The position numbers and the translations under genes were made by a program. A model generated the notes under the pieces. That model saw nothing but the letters and a program-made list of their open reading frames with translations, did no database searches and had not been told where the DNA came from. A DNA stretch of 64,000 nt from Rhizobium sp. WYJ-E13 (GTDB lineage Bacteria; Pseudomonadota; Alphaproteobacteria; Rhizobiales; Rhizobiaceae), in contig NZ_CP076854.1 in NCBI RefSeq assembly GCF_018987265.1, positions 558,001 through 622,000 of the forward strand, given 5' to 3'. This document shows positions 19,776 to 31,358 of this stretch, one piece after another. How positions within the stretch are numbered: the first letter of the stretch is position 1; each line of letters starts with the position of its first letter.

Positions 19776-20917
19776 GATGCGATGAGCTCCCGGCCGATCA
19801 GGTAGCGGCGGATCTCGTTGGTGCCGGCGCCGATGTCGTAGAGCTTGGCATCACGCAGGAAACGCTCGACCGGCCATTCCCTAGTATATCCCGCGCCGCC
19901 AAGCGCCTGGATCGCCTCCAGAGACACTTTCACGGCATTCTCGCTGGCAAAGAGAATGGCGGCTGCCGCATCCGAGCGCGTCGTGCGGCCGGCGTCGCAG
20001 GCCCGCGCCACGGAATAGACATAGGCACGCGCCGAATTCAGGGCGACATACATGTCGGCGATCTTGCCTTGCATCAGCTGGAAGTCGCCGATCGCCTTGC
20101 CGAACTGTTTGCGCTCCCGCACATAGGGCAGCACCACGTCGAGACAGGCCTGCATGATGCCGAGCGGGCCGGCGGCAAGCACTGCGCGCTCATAGTCGAG
20201 GCCCGACATCAGGATTTTCACGCCCTGGCCTTCCCGGCCCATCAGCGCTTCGGCCGGCACCTCGCAATCTTGAAAAACCAGCTCGGCCGTGTCGCTGCCG
20301 CGCATGCCGAGCTTGGAGAGCTTCTTCGAAACACTGAAGCCGGGCGTTGCCTTCTCGATGATGAAGGCTGAAATACCTTTCGGACCGGCCGTTGGATCAG
20401 TCTTGGCATAGACGACGAGCACATCGGCATGCGGCGCATTGGTGATCCAGAATTTCGTTCCGTTGAGAATGTAGCGGTCGCCCTTGCGCTCGGCCTTGAG
20501 CCGCATGGAAACAACATCCGAACCGGAGCCGGCTTCGGACATGGCAAGCGAGCCGACATGCTCGCCGGAAATCAGCCTTGGCAGATAGCGTTGCTTCTGC
20601 TCTGGTGTCGCCCAGCGTCGGATCTGGTTGACGCAGAGATTGGAATGGGCGCCATAGCTTAAGCCCACGGAGGCCGACGCGCGCGAGACCTCCTCCATGG
20701 CGACGACATGTTCGAGATAGCCGAGACCTGCGCCACCGAACTCCTCCTCGACGGTAATGCCGTGCAGGCCAAGCGCCCCCATCTGCGGCCAGAGCTGGCG
20801 TGGGAATGTGTTGCTTTCGTCGATCTCCGCGGCCAGCGGAGCAATGGTGTCGGCGGCAAATCGCGCCGTCGCTTCGCGGATCGCGTCCGCGGTTTCGCCG
20901 AGCGAAAAATCAAACAT
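19772..20917 (-). CDS. ivd: Isovaleryl-CoA dehydrogenase
   Basis: This FAD enzyme oxidises isovaleryl-CoA to 3-methylcrotonyl-CoA in leucine breakdown. Two features separate it from other acyl-CoA dehydrogenases: the catalytic Glu sits in [16 protein letters not shown] (the IVD position), and the usual C-terminal Glu is replaced in [11 protein letters not shown], where other members have YEGT. About 381 residues, with FAD motifs [13 protein letters not shown] and [11 protein letters not shown]. The start at 20917 has GGAGGAG 5 bases upstream; a longer frame to 21046 would run into the araC-type gene. It is the first gene of the minus-strand leucine operon. Confidence 0.93.
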   Translation of the reverse strand: MFDFSLGETADAIREATARFAADTIAPLAAEIDESNTFPRQLWPQMGALGLHGITVEEEFGGAGLGYLEHVVAMEEVSRASASVGLSYGAHSNLCVNQIRRWATPEQKQRYLPRLISGEHVGSLAMSEAGSGSDVVSMRLKAERKGDRYILNGTKFWITNAPHADVLVVYAKTDPTAGPKGISAFIIEKATPGFSVSKKLSKLGMRGSDTAELVFQDCEVPAEALMGREGQGVKILMSGLDYERAVLAAGPLGIMQACLDVVLPYVRERKQFGKAIGDFQLMQGKIADMYVALNSARAYVYSVARACDAGRTTRSDAAAAILFASENAVKVSLEAIQALGGAGYTREWPVERFLRDAKLYDIGAGTNEIRRYLIGRELIAS

Positions 20918-20982
20918 GGCACTCCTCCCGCTAAAATATGTAGCGCGGGTTGCGCCCGGTTCAAAGCTCCCTTGATCGAAGC

Positions 20983-21996
20983 CTATTCCCAACCGGCTGA
21001 TTTTGTCTCCTCGCGCCGAAAAGCCTCGGGGCTCTTGCCCATCCATTTCCGGAACGCGCGGAAGAAGGCGCTGGGTTCGGAATAGCCAAGCTGCACGGCG
21101 ATCTCGCCGATGGTCTTCGACGTGTTCATCAGCATGTCGACGGCGAGATCACGGCGGATATCGTCCTTGATGCCGGCATAGCTCTGGCCCTCGTCATGCA
21201 GGCGGTGCCGCAGCGTCGAGGACGGCATGCGCATGTCGGCAGCGAGTAGTTGGAAGCTCGTCCAGGCGGCGGGCGAGGCCTGTGAGAGGCGGCGGCGGAC
21301 AGCGGCAGCGATGCCGGCATCGTAACGGTAACGCACGAGAATATTGGCTGGAGCGCCCCGCAGGAATTGCTTCAAGGCCTGTTCGCTGCGCGAAATCGGC
21401 AGATCGAGCAGAGAGCTGTCGAAGCCGAGCCGACTTATCGGTTGCGAGAAGCGCACCGGCGCGCCAAAGAAGAGCCGGTAATCAGCGCCCTGGCTTGGTT
21501 CCGGGCAACGGAAATCGACGAGGCGGATCGGGATGCGACGTCCGACCAGCCAGCAGATAATGCCATGCAGGATGATCCAATAGGTGCGATAGGCAAAGGC
21601 CGAACGCGGCTCGCCGGCGTCCCGAAGTTCGATCTGCGCGAGCCCGTCACTGATGACGAGCGTACCGCGCGGATCGTCCAGAACGACATCGAGGAAGCGC
21701 AAGGCCCGCCGCAAGGCGTGGCCGAGAGTCGGTGCATGCAGCACACAATGGCAGAGCAGCGTGAAGCTGCCGCTGCGCATCGGCCGGGCGCCCATGCCGA
21801 AGAATTCGTCGTCGAGTTCTGCGGCAATTGCCAGCCACAATGCGCCATAGGTCTCGGCCGACACCGGCTGATCGATTGCCGGCGGGAGCCCGAGCTTGGC
21901 CAGAAGAGGCGCCACCGGTTTGCCGAGCCGGCGCAGGCTGTCGAGAGCTTCCTCGACAAACCCCGATGCGATCATACGTCGCTCGATTTCGGCCAT
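20983..21996 (-). CDS. AraC-family transcriptional regulator of the branched-chain catabolic island
   Basis: This regulator has a large N-terminal ligand domain of the arabinose-binding/OruR type (residues 15-200) and two C-terminal helix-turn-helix motifs. The second is [33 protein letters not shown], the AraC family signature. The ATG at 21996 (MAEIERRM) has GGAG 6 bases upstream. It lies 65 bp upstream of ivd on the same strand and 146 bp from the divergent short-chain dehydrogenase gene, so it is well placed to control both arms of the island. The effector is unknown; an acyl-CoA or branched-chain acid is a reasonable guess. Confidence 0.82.
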   Translation of the reverse strand: MAEIERRMIASGFVEEALDSLRRLGKPVAPLLAKLGLPPAIDQPVSAETYGALWLAIAAELDDEFFGMGARPMRSGSFTLLCHCVLHAPTLGHALRRALRFLDVVLDDPRGTLVISDGLAQIELRDAGEPRSAFAYRTYWIILHGIICWLVGRRIPIRLVDFRCPEPSQGADYRLFFGAPVRFSQPISRLGFDSSLLDLPISRSEQALKQFLRGAPANILVRYRYDAGIAAAVRRRLSQASPAAWTSFQLLAADMRMPSSTLRHRLHDEGQSYAGIKDDIRRDLAVDMLMNTSKTIGEIAVQLGYSEPSAFFRAFRKWMGKSPEAFRREETKSAGWE

Positions 21997-22142
21997 AGCC
22001 GCTCCATCATGACATATTAAAAATGGCAAAACTGGCCGAAATAATGGAGCAGTTGCGTCATCGCTTGCAATAGGCCGAAGGAATAGAATCCGGTTTCGGC
22101 GGGCTCTGGAGGAGATGTCTGCCTGGCAGGGAGGAACGATCC

Positions 22143-22910
22143 GTGCAGATCAGCGGCGCAAGTTTCATCGTCACCGGCGGCGGCTCCGGCCTCGGAGCAG
22201 CAACAGCACGCATGCTTATCGAAGCCGGCGGACGCGTGACGATCGCCGATCTCAACGTGGATGCAGGCGAGGCCGTCGCGCGCGAGCTCGGGCAGGATGT
22301 ACACTTCGTTCGGGCTGACGTGACCGATGATCAAGATGGTGGTGCAGCAATCGCCGCTGCAATGGATGCCTTCGGTACGCTTCGCGGGCTCATCAATTGT
22401 GCCGGTGTGGCGCCCGCCGAAAAGGTGATCGGCCGTGATGGCCCGCATCGGCTGGAAAGTTTTGCCCGCACCATTACCATCAATCTCATCGGCACCTTCA
22501 ATATGATCCGGCTTGCTGCCGCTGCCATCCAGAATGCTGAGCCGGATGCGGAAGGTGAGCGTGGTGTGATCATTAATACGGCTTCGGCGGCTGCTTTCGA
22601 CGGGCAGATCGGTCAGGCCGCCTATGCTGCCTCCAAGGGCGGTGTCGCGGCAATGACGTTGCCGATCGCTCGCGAGCTTGCGCGTCATGGCATTCGTACC
22701 GTGTCGATTGCGCCCGGCATTTTCGAAACACCGATGATGGCAGGCATGCCGGCGGAGGTGCGGGAAGCGCTTGGAAAGAGCGTGCCTTTCCCGCCACGCC
22801 TCGGGCATCCGGCGGAGTTTGCCGCGCTGGTGCGCCATATCCTGGAAAACAGCATGCTGAACGGCGAGGTCATCCGCCTCGACGGGGCATTGCGCATGGG
22901 TGCGCGCTGA
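22143..22910 (+). CDS. Short-chain dehydrogenase, 3-hydroxyacyl-CoA dehydrogenase type 2-like
   Basis: This is an NAD-dependent short-chain dehydrogenase. Near the N-terminus is the cofactor motif [13 protein letters not shown], then NCAG, and the catalytic Ser and Tyr-x-x-x-Lys in NTASAAAF and AAYAASKGG. The PGIFETPMM segment and the end [14 protein letters not shown] resemble human HSD17B10, which oxidises 2-methyl-3-hydroxybutyryl-CoA in isoleucine catabolism. The start is GTG at 22143 with GGGAGGA 8 bases upstream. It leads the plus-strand arm and is followed by the thiolase that would use its product. Confidence 0.85.
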   Translation: MQISGASFIVTGGGSGLGAATARMLIEAGGRVTIADLNVDAGEAVARELGQDVHFVRADVTDDQDGGAAIAAAMDAFGTLRGLINCAGVAPAEKVIGRDGPHRLESFARTITINLIGTFNMIRLAAAAIQNAEPDAEGERGVIINTASAAAFDGQIGQAAYAASKGGVAAMTLPIARELARHGIRTVSIAPGIFETPMMAGMPAEVREALGKSVPFPPRLGHPAEFAALVRHILENSMLNGEVIRLDGALRMGAR

Positions 22911-22933
22911 GCGTCTGGCCCGAAGGAGGACAA

Positions 22934-24121
22934 ATGGCCTTGCAGGATCCCATCGTCATCGTAGGAGCGGCTCGTACACCGATCGGCAGTTTCCAGGGCG
23001 AACTTAAAGATGCCTCGGCCCCTGAGCTTGGCGCGATGGCAATCCGTGCAGCACTTCAGCGCAGCGGCGTTGCGGCCGATGCAGTCGAGGAAGTGGTCTT
23101 CGGTTGTGTATTGCCGGCCGGTCAGGGACAGGCGCCGGCCCGCCAAGCTGCGATCCATGCCGGACTGCCTTTTGCGACCGGCGCCAGCACCGTCAACAAG
23201 ATGTGTGGTTCCGGCATGAAGGCGGTCATGATCGCTCATGATCTGATTGCTGCCGGCAGCGCTTCACTGGCGATCGCAGGCGGCATGGAAAGCATGACCA
23301 ATGCGCCCTATCTCCTTGATCGTGCCCGTGCGGGTTACAGGCTCGGCCATGGGCGGGTCGTGGATCATATGTTCCTCGACGGGCTGGAGGATGCTTATGA
23401 CAAGGGGCGCTTGATGGGCAGCTTCGCGGAGGATTGCGCCGAAGCCTATCAGTTTACGCGCGAGGCGCAGGACGCCTATGCGGTGACCTCGCTGACGCGG
23501 GCGCAGAAGGCGATTGCCGAAGGCTATTTTGACAGAGAAATCGTGCCCGTGACGGTGAAATCCGGCAAGGGCGAGCCGGTGGCAAGCCGTGACGAACAGC
23601 CGGGCAAGGCGAGGCCTGACAAGATCCCGACCCTGAAGCCGGCTTTCCGCGACGGCGGTACGGTCACGGCCGCCAATTCCAGTTCGATCTCTGATGGAGC
23701 AGCCGCGCTCGTGCTGATGCGTCGTTCGGAGGCGGATCGTCGCGGGCTGAAGCCGCTCGCCACCATTCTCGGTCACGCCACGCATTCGCAGGAACCTAGT
23801 CTCTTCGCCACCGCGCCGATCGGCGCCCTGCAGAAACTCTCTGACCGCACCGGCCTGCCGCTTTCCGAGGTTGATATCTTTGAGATCAACGAGGCATTCG
23901 CCGTCGTTGCCATGGCGGCGATGCGCGACCTCGACCTGCCGCATGACAAGGTCAATGTGCATGGCGGCGCCTGTGCGCTCGGCCATCCGATCGGGGCTTC
24001 CGGCGCCCGTATTCTGGTGACGTTATTGGCAGCGCTGGAGCGTTATGACGTGAAGCGGGGTATGGCAGCACTTTGCATCGGCGGTGGCGAGGCGACCGCT
24101 GTTGCAATCGAGCGGCATTAG
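22934..24121 (+). CDS. Acetyl-CoA acetyltransferase (thiolase)
   Basis: This thiolase cleaves 3-oxoacyl-CoA with CoA. The nucleophilic Cys is in [14 protein letters not shown] (about residue 90), the catalytic His in [16 protein letters not shown], and the second Cys in [10 protein letters not shown] at the C-terminus. 395 residues is the standard length. Standing between an HSD10-like dehydrogenase and an acyl-CoA dehydrogenase, it most likely splits 2-methylacetoacetyl-CoA to propionyl-CoA and acetyl-CoA, and acetoacetyl-CoA from leucine. GAAGGAGG lies just before the ATG. Confidence 0.9.
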   Translation: MALQDPIVIVGAARTPIGSFQGELKDASAPELGAMAIRAALQRSGVAADAVEEVVFGCVLPAGQGQAPARQAAIHAGLPFATGASTVNKMCGSGMKAVMIAHDLIAAGSASLAIAGGMESMTNAPYLLDRARAGYRLGHGRVVDHMFLDGLEDAYDKGRLMGSFAEDCAEAYQFTREAQDAYAVTSLTRAQKAIAEGYFDREIVPVTVKSGKGEPVASRDEQPGKARPDKIPTLKPAFRDGGTVTAANSSSISDGAAALVLMRRSEADRRGLKPLATILGHATHSQEPSLFATAPIGALQKLSDRTGLPLSEVDIFEINEAFAVVAMAAMRDLDLPHDKVNVHGGACALGHPIGASGARILVTLLAALERYDVKRGMAALCIGGGEATAVAIERH

Positions 24122-24137
24122 GGAAGGGGGAGGGCAG

Positions 24138-25265
24138 ATGATCCTTTCCGAACTTCAGCAGCAAATCTGCGATCTGGCTCGTGATTTCGCTCGGGAACGT
24201 CTGGCGCCCGGAGCGGCAAAACGCGACCGGGAATCTCTCTTCCCTCGCGAAGAACTGAAGGAAATGGGTGAACTCGGGCTTCTCGGCATGCTGGTACCCG
24301 AGGCTTATGGTGGATCGGATACTGGTCTCATTGCCTATGCCGCGGCCCTCGAGGAGATAGCAGCCGGCGACGGTCCCTGCTCCACCATCATGAGCGTGCA
24401 CAGTTCGGTCGGCTGCGTGCCCATCCTGAAATTCGGCAATGAGGAGCAGCGCCAACGTTTCCTGCCGAAGCTTGCCAGCGGCGAATGGATCGGCGGTTTT
24501 GCGCTGACCGAGCCACAGGCGGGCTCCGATGCCTCGAACCTCAGGACGCGGGCGCGGCGCGACGGCGATCACTATGTGCTCGACGGCGCCAAGCAGTTCA
24601 TCACTTCGGGCAAGAACGGACAGGTTATCATCGTCTTTGCCGTCACCGATCCCGATGCCGGCAAGAAGGGCATCACTGCCTTCATCGTGCCGACCAATAC
24701 GCCAGGTTACGAGGTGATACGGGTCGAGGAGAAGCTTGGCCTGCATTCCTCCGATACCTGCCAGATCGCCTTCAATGGCATGCGTATTCCAGCCGAGCTT
24801 CGGCTCGGCGAGGAAGGGGAAGGCTACCGGATCGCACTTGCCAATCTTGAGGGCGGGCGGATCGGTATTGCTGCGCAGGCCGTCGGCATGGCGAAGGCTG
24901 CGTTCGAGGCGGCACGCGATTATGCCCGCGAGCGCAGCGCCTTTGGCAAACCGATTGCCGAACATCAGGCTGTCGCCTTTCGGCTTGCCGATATGGCAAC
25001 GCGCATCGAGGCGGCCCGGCAACTCGTCTTCCATGCTGCCTGGCTCCGGGAGGCCGGATTGCCATGTCTGTCGGAGGCTTCGATGGCCAAGCTCTTTGCC
25101 TCCGAAATGGCCGAACGTGTCTGCTCCGATGCGATCCAGATCCATGGTGGCTATGGCTACATGGCCGACTATCCGGTGGAGCGCATCTATCGCGACGTAC
25201 GTATCTGCCAGATCTACGAGGGAACAAGCGACGTGCAGCGCATGGTGATTGCCCGCAACTTATAA
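24138..25265 (+). CDS. Acyl-CoA dehydrogenase (probably 2-methyl-branched/short chain)
   Basis: This FAD-dependent acyl-CoA dehydrogenase has the FAD motifs [13 protein letters not shown] and [10 protein letters not shown], and a C-terminal catalytic Glu in [13 protein letters not shown], which distinguishes it from the ivd product in this window. About 375 residues. GGAGGG lies 5 bases before the ATG at 24138; an in-frame ATG at 24084 would overlap the thiolase and is not favoured. Position in the isoleucine/valine arm suggests 2-methylbutyryl-CoA or isobutyryl-CoA as substrate. No partner enoyl-CoA hydratase of the crotonase family is encoded in this arm. Confidence 0.87.
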   Translation: MILSELQQQICDLARDFARERLAPGAAKRDRESLFPREELKEMGELGLLGMLVPEAYGGSDTGLIAYAAALEEIAAGDGPCSTIMSVHSSVGCVPILKFGNEEQRQRFLPKLASGEWIGGFALTEPQAGSDASNLRTRARRDGDHYVLDGAKQFITSGKNGQVIIVFAVTDPDAGKKGITAFIVPTNTPGYEVIRVEEKLGLHSSDTCQIAFNGMRIPAELRLGEEGEGYRIALANLEGGRIGIAAQAVGMAKAAFEAARDYARERSAFGKPIAEHQAVAFRLADMATRIEAARQLVFHAAWLREAGLPCLSEASMAKLFASEMAERVCSDAIQIHGGYGYMADYPVERIYRDVRICQIYEGTSDVQRMVIARNL

Positions 25266-25306
25266 GAACGAGGCCTGCTTCTGGAGGAGAGAGGCGGAGC
25301 CGATAA

Positions 25307-26557
<1,251 letters not shown>

Positions 26558-26558
26558 T

Positions 26559-27572
26559 ATGGCCCGGATGACGATGATTGAGGCCGTGCGCAGCGCCATG
26601 GACGTCTCGATGGCGCGCGACGACAATGTCGTGGTCTTCGGTGAGGATGTCGGCTATTTCGGCGGCGTCTTCCGCTGCACGCAGGGCCTGCAGGCAAAAT
26701 ACGGCAAGACGCGCTGTTTCGACACGCCGATCAGCGAATCCGGTATCGTCGGCACGGCAATCGGCATGGCTGCCTATGGGCTGAAGCCCTGCGTCGAGAT
26801 CCAGTTCGCCGACTACATGTATCCGGCTTACGATCAACTGACGCAGGAGGCGGCGCGTATCCGCTATCGTTCCAACGGCGATTTCACTTGCCCGATCGTC
26901 GTGCGCATGCCGACCGGCGGCGGCATCTTCGGCGGCCAGACGCACAGCCAGAGCCCGGAAGCGCTTTTCACCCATGTCTGCGGCCTGAAAGTGGTCGTGC
27001 CCTCCAATCCTCACGACGCCAAGGGCCTGCTGATATCAGCCATCGAGGATCCCGATCCCGTCATGTTCCTGGAGCCGAAGCGCCTCTATAACGGACCCTT
27101 CGACGGTCACCACGAAAGACCGGTGACACCATGGTCGAAGCATGATCTCGGCGAAGTGCCGGAGGGGCACTATACGATCCCGATCGGCAAGGCCGAGGTG
27201 CGGCGCACGGGCTCGGCCGTGACTGTCGTCGCCTACGGCACAATGGTGCATGTGGCGCTTGCCGCCGCCGAGGATGCCGGCATCGACGCCGAGGTGATCG
27301 ATCTCAGAAGCCTCCTGCCGCTTGATCTCGATACGATCGTCAAATCCGTCGCCAAGACCGGGCGCTGCGTCGTCATCCACGAAGCCACGCTGACCTCTGG
27401 TTTCGGGGCCGAGGTCGTGTCGCTGGTGCAGGAACATTGCTTCTATCAGCTCGAAGCCCCGGTCGTGCGCGTCGCCGGCTGGGACACGCCCTATCCGCAT
27501 GCGCAGGAGTGGGATTATTTCCCTGGACCCGGCCGCGTCGGGCGGGCACTCGCCGAAGTCATGGAGGCCTGA
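26559..27572 (+). CDS. bkdA2: Branched-chain 2-oxoacid dehydrogenase E1 beta
   Basis: E1 beta completes the E1 heterotetramer active site. The N-terminus MTMIEAVRSAMDVSMARDDN, then VVVFGEDVGYFGGVFR and the FDTPISESGIVG loop are typical transketolase-pyrimidine-domain features; the C-terminal domain has VEVRRTGSAVTVVAYG-like and VVIHEATLTSGFG segments. The start at 26559, 1 bp after the E1 alpha stop, gives 337 residues; a longer open frame back to 26460 lies inside bkdA1 and is rejected. BkdA2 identity follows from pairing with bkdA1 and from the branched-chain E1 gene neighbours. Confidence 0.93.
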   Translation: MARMTMIEAVRSAMDVSMARDDNVVVFGEDVGYFGGVFRCTQGLQAKYGKTRCFDTPISESGIVGTAIGMAAYGLKPCVEIQFADYMYPAYDQLTQEAARIRYRSNGDFTCPIVVRMPTGGGIFGGQTHSQSPEALFTHVCGLKVVVPSNPHDAKGLLISAIEDPDPVMFLEPKRLYNGPFDGHHERPVTPWSKHDLGEVPEGHYTIPIGKAEVRRTGSAVTVVAYGTMVHVALAAAEDAGIDAEVIDLRSLLPLDLDTIVKSVAKTGRCVVIHEATLTSGFGAEVVSLVQEHCFYQLEAPVVRVAGWDTPYPHAQEWDYFPGPGRVGRALAEVMEA

Positions 27573-27575
27573 GCC

Positions 27576-28817
27576 ATGGGCGAATTCACCATCAAGATGC
27601 CCGATGTCGGCGAAGGCGTCGCCGAGGCCGAGCTCGTGGAATGGCATGTGAAGACGGGCGATCCGGTGCGTGAGGACATGGTGATCGCCGCGGTCATGAC
27701 AGACAAGGCCACCGTCGAGATCCCATCGCCTGTCAGCGGCACGGTGACCTGGCTTGCCGGAGAGATCGGTGACCGCATCGCCGTCAAGGCGCCGCTCGTG
27801 CGCATCGAGACATCGGAGGAGATCGGCGCAACGAAGCTTGAAGCACCCTCGCAGCCGCTGCTTGCCGAGCCGGTGAAAGTGGAGGCGCTGAAACCCGCTC
27901 CGAAGCCGCCCGCACCCGCAACCCCATCCCCATCCTCACCTGCAGAAAAGCCGCTTGCCGCGCCATCCGTACGGCTCTTTGCGCGCGAGAGCGGCGTGGA
28001 CCTGAGGCAAGTGCAAGGCACCGGGCCGGCCGGCCGTATCCTTCGCGAGGATGTCGAGCAGTTCCTCAACCAGGGTGCAGCGCCCGTTTCGGTGCGAGCC
28101 GGTTTGGCGAAGAAGACGGCGACCGAGGAGATCAAGCTGACCGGCCTTCGCCGCCGTATCGCAGAGAAGATGGCGCTCTCGACGTCGCGCATTCCCCACA
28201 TCACCTATGTGGAGGAGGTGGATATGAGCGCGCTGGAGGAACTGCGCGCAACCATGAATACCGATCGCAAGGCCGATCATCCCAAGTTGACGGTGTTGCC
28301 CTTCCTGATGCGGGCTTTGGTCAAAGCGATCTCCGAGCAGCCCGATGTCAACGCCACCTTTGACGACGATGCCGGCATCATCACGCGCTCTAGCGCGGTG
28401 CATATCGGCATCGCAACGCAGACCCCGGCGGGTCTGACCGTGCCTGTCGTGCGTCACGCCGAGGCGCGCGGCATCTTCGACTGCGCTATCGAAATGAACC
28501 GGTTGGCGGGCGCGGCTCGATCAGGCACGGCGACGCGCGACGAACTGTCGGGATCGACCATCACCATCAGCTCGCTCGGCGCGCTTGGCGGTATCGTCTC
28601 AACGCCGGTCATCAATCATCCGGAAGTGGCGATCATCGGCGTCAACAAGATTGCCACACGGCCGGTCTGGGACGGCACACAATTCGTGCCCCGCAAGATG
28701 ATGAACCTCTCCTCCAGCTTCGATCACCGCATCATCGACGGCTGGGATGCGGCGAACTTCGTGCAGCGTATTCGCACGCTGCTCGAAACGCCGGCGCTCA
28801 TTTTCATCGAAGGCTGA
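27576..28817 (+). CDS. bkdB: Branched-chain 2-oxoacid dehydrogenase E2 (dihydrolipoyl acyltransferase)
   Basis: E2 carries the acyl group on lipoyl-lysine and transfers it to CoA. A single lipoyl domain (residues 1-80) has its target Lys in [13 protein letters not shown]. An Ala/Pro-rich linker (about 95-128) leads to a peripheral-subunit-binding domain ([13 protein letters not shown]...GRILREDVE), then the catalytic domain ending in [15 protein letters not shown] with the active-site His and Asp. 413 residues. It lies 3 bp after bkdA2 and 3 bp before lpdV. One lipoyl domain only is the usual state for branched-chain complexes. Confidence 0.94.
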   Translation: MGEFTIKMPDVGEGVAEAELVEWHVKTGDPVREDMVIAAVMTDKATVEIPSPVSGTVTWLAGEIGDRIAVKAPLVRIETSEEIGATKLEAPSQPLLAEPVKVEALKPAPKPPAPATPSPSSPAEKPLAAPSVRLFARESGVDLRQVQGTGPAGRILREDVEQFLNQGAAPVSVRAGLAKKTATEEIKLTGLRRRIAEKMALSTSRIPHITYVEEVDMSALEELRATMNTDRKADHPKLTVLPFLMRALVKAISEQPDVNATFDDDAGIITRSSAVHIGIATQTPAGLTVPVVRHAEARGIFDCAIEMNRLAGAARSGTATRDELSGSTITISSLGALGGIVSTPVINHPEVAIIGVNKIATRPVWDGTQFVPRKMMNLSSSFDHRIIDGWDAANFVQRIRTLLETPALIFIEG

Positions 28818-28820
28818 GCC

Positions 28821-30218
28821 ATGAAAGAGATTGTCTGCAAGCTCCTCGTCATCGGTGCTGGCCCCGGTGGTTATGTCTGCGCCATCCGTGCCGGCCAGCT
28901 CGGCATCGATACCGTCATCGTCGAGGCCGGCAAGCCCGGCGGCACCTGCCTGACGGTCGGCTGCATTCCCTCCAAGGCACTCATTCATGCAGCAGCGGAA
29001 TTCGATGCTGCGCAAAGCATGCTGGCGGGCAAGAACCCGATGGGTATCCGTGTTGAAGGCGTCTCCATCGACCTCGCACGAACAGTCGCCTGGAAGGATG
29101 GCATTGTCGGCCGGCTGACCAGCGGTGTCTCCGGCCTCATGCAGAGAGCACGGGTCAAGATCGTGCACGGTCGCGCGCACTTCCGGGACGGCAAGACCGT
29201 GGAGGTGGAGACGGAGACCGGCCAGCAGATCATCCGCGCCGAGACCGTGGTGATTGCGACAGGCTCCGATCCGGTGGAACTCCCGAACCTGCCTTTTGGC
29301 GGCCGCGTCATCTCCTCGGCCGAGGCTCTGTCGTTGGGAGAGGTGCCGAAAAATCTCGTCGTCGTCGGCGGCGGCTATATCGGACTGGAGCTCGGGACAG
29401 CCTTTGCGAAGATGGGATCTCAGGTAACGGTGGTCGAGGCCACGCAGCAGGTGCTGCCGTTATATGACGCGGACTTGGTGCGGCCTGTCATGCGCAAATT
29501 GACCGAGCGGGGCATTCGCGTGCTGACCGGTGCCAAGGCAATCGGCCTGTCCGATACCGGCGAAGGACTTGTCATAGAAACGCCCGACGGTCGGCAGCAG
29601 GCACTTGCCGCGGACCGCATTCTCGTGACGGTCGGCCGCCGTCCGAGAACGGCGGGTTCGGGCCTTGAAGAGCTCGACCTCGATCGCGCCGGCCCCTATC
29701 TCAGGATCGATGATCGTTGCCGCACCTCCATGCGCGGCATCTATGCCATCGGCGATGTCACCGGCGAGCCGATGCTGGCGCATCGGGCCATGGCCCAAGG
29801 GGAGATGGTCGCGGAAATCGTTGCGGGCAGGAAACGCGCCTGGGACAAGCGCTGCATCCCGGCGATTTGTTTCACAGATCCGGAGATCGTCAGCGCCGGC
29901 CTGTCACCGGCGGAGGCGCGCGCCCAGGGCTATGATATCAGGACCGGCCAGTTTCCCTTCAGCGCCAATGGGCGGGCGATGACGATGCTTTCGGAAGAGG
30001 GGTTCGTGCGGGTGGTGGCAAGGGCAGATACCAATCTCGTGCTCGGCCTGCAGGCGGTGGGCGCTGGTGTCTCGGAACTTTCGGCCGCCTTTGCGCTCGC
30101 CATCGAAATGGGCGCCCGGCTGGAAGATATCGCCGGCACGATCCATGCTCATCCAACCCGCAGCGAGGCGGTCATGGAAGCCGCACTCAAAGCCTTGGGG
30201 AACGCGCTGCATATGTGA
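28821..30218 (+). CDS. lpdV: Dihydrolipoyl dehydrogenase (E3)
   Basis: E3 reoxidises dihydrolipoamide and passes electrons to NAD. The FAD motif GAGPGGYVCAIRAGQLG is at residues 13-29, the redox disulfide in GGTCLTVGCIPSKAL, the NAD motif VVVGGGYIGLELG mid-protein, and the catalytic His-Glu pair in AGTIHAHPTRSEAVMEAA at the C-terminus. 465 residues. Being the last gene of the bkd operon marks it as the branched-chain-specific E3 (LpdV). It converges on the LacI-type gene with an 18-bp gap and no strong terminator hairpin. Confidence 0.94.
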   Translation: MKEIVCKLLVIGAGPGGYVCAIRAGQLGIDTVIVEAGKPGGTCLTVGCIPSKALIHAAAEFDAAQSMLAGKNPMGIRVEGVSIDLARTVAWKDGIVGRLTSGVSGLMQRARVKIVHGRAHFRDGKTVEVETETGQQIIRAETVVIATGSDPVELPNLPFGGRVISSAEALSLGEVPKNLVVVGGGYIGLELGTAFAKMGSQVTVVEATQQVLPLYDADLVRPVMRKLTERGIRVLTGAKAIGLSDTGEGLVIETPDGRQQALAADRILVTVGRRPRTAGSGLEELDLDRAGPYLRIDDRCRTSMRGIYAIGDVTGEPMLAHRAMAQGEMVAEIVAGRKRAWDKRCIPAICFTDPEIVSAGLSPAEARAQGYDIRTGQFPFSANGRAMTMLSEEGFVRVVARADTNLVLGLQAVGAGVSELSAAFALAIEMGARLEDIAGTIHAHPTRSEAVMEAALKALGNALHM

Positions 30219-30236
30219 GCTTGAGTGCAGGCTGTC

Positions 30237-31304
30237 TTACTGCGCTTCCGGCTCCGCGCCGGTCGAGCGTCTTGCGACGAATTCTCCCGACAAGCGGATG
30301 ATCGTCGCTGCCCGCAGCAGCGCCGACGTATCTCCCTCGATCATTTCAACGACAACCCGGACAATCTCGTCGACCGGCTGGCGAAAAGTGGTGAGGTTGT
30401 AATGCGGCCAGCCGGCCATCGGAATGTCGTCGAAACCTGCAACGAAGATGTCGTCGGGAACGCGGCAGCCGGCTTCTTCCCGCAGCGCATCGATGCCGCC
30501 GATTGCCAGGATGTCGTTGGCAAAGAAAATCGCGTCGGTGCTCTTCTTGGCCGCGATTTCGAGTGCGGCCTTGCGGCCGGCATAATAGCTGTATTCCTGT
30601 CCTTCGATCCGGGCGCTCAGCGTCATGCCAAGCTCCGCAATCCGCGTGACGAAACCGCTCTGCCGTTCACGGTTGGTGGTCGTGTGGCTAAGGCCGGCGA
30701 CATAGGCGACCCTGCGAGCGCCCTGCTGATAGAAATGATCGGCCAGCGCCCGGGCACCCTCGACATTGTTGCAGGCAACACAGCTGAGGTTGGTATCTTC
30801 GATGACGCGGTTGATCAGGATGGCAGGACGGCCTTCCGTTGCCCAGCTCAATGTAGAACCCGAGAGGATCGTGGCAGAAATGACGATGACGGCGTCCACG
30901 TTATAGCGGCGCAGCGCCGAAAGCTGCTCCTCGAGGTTGGAGCCCTTGGTGATGTTGAAGAGAAGGCTCTGCAGGCCGATGCGCTGCAGCGACCGGGAGA
31001 GTTTCTCGATCAGGCCCGGATAGAAGGGGTTCTGCATATCGGAGACGACGATGCCGATGATGTTCGTCCGGCTCTTCGACAGCATGCTGGCGATTGCGTT
31101 CGGCTGATAGTCAACCTCAGCCGCATATTTCAGGATCCGCTCACGCAGATCCGCCGCGATGCTCGCGCCCGGGGTAAATGCGCGCGAGACGGCCGACTGG
31201 CTTACGCCGAGCATACGTGCCAATTCACGAGCCGTCATCGGCTTGCGGCTCAGCGCTTCACTGGACGGCTCCCCCTGCAAGGACGGTGATCCCTGTTTGC
31301 GCAT
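30237..31304 (-). CDS. LacI-family transcriptional regulator
   Basis: The N-terminal LacI helix-turn-helix runs from about residue 23 (MTARELARMLGVSQSAVSRAF), and the hinge is PNAIASMLSKSRTNIIGIVV. The periplasmic-binding-like effector domain covers residues 78-355. 355 residues includes a 22-residue N-terminal extension before the helix-turn-helix, which is longer than usual. It diverges from the enolase-superfamily/Dpp-type transporter operon. Two matching 16-bp operators lie in the shared intergenic region, one 39 bp from this gene, so it probably represses both itself and the operon until a sugar-acid-like inducer binds. Confidence 0.87.
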   Translation of the reverse strand: MRKQGSPSLQGEPSSEALSRKPMTARELARMLGVSQSAVSRAFTPGASIAADLRERILKYAAEVDYQPNAIASMLSKSRTNIIGIVVSDMQNPFYPGLIEKLSRSLQRIGLQSLLFNITKGSNLEEQLSALRRYNVDAVIVISATILSGSTLSWATEGRPAILINRVIEDTNLSCVACNNVEGARALADHFYQQGARRVAYVAGLSHTTTNRERQSGFVTRIAELGMTLSARIEGQEYSYYAGRKAALEIAAKKSTDAIFFANDILAIGGIDALREEAGCRVPDDIFVAGFDDIPMAGWPHYNLTTFRQPVDEIVRVVVEMIEGDTSALLRAATIIRLSGEFVARRSTGAEPEAQ

Positions 31305-31342
31305 GCTCCATTCCCCGGTTGCTCCCTATCTTCCTATCCTTG

Positions 31343-31358
31343 TTGCATTCGGATGCAA
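31343..31358. promoter_or_regulatory. LacI-type operator O1
   Basis: TTGCATTCGGATGCAA has perfect 6-bp arms (TTGCAT/ATGCAA) around a central TCGG containing the CpG step usual in LacI-family operators. It lies 39 bp upstream of the regulator start. The same arms recur at 31565. Confidence 0.75.

Noticed and set aside
22034..22079. Two GGCCGAA repeats, 39 bp apart, in the AraC-type/SDR intergenic region
   Set aside because: Seven-base identity in GC-rich DNA is too short to call an AraC-type operator without binding data.
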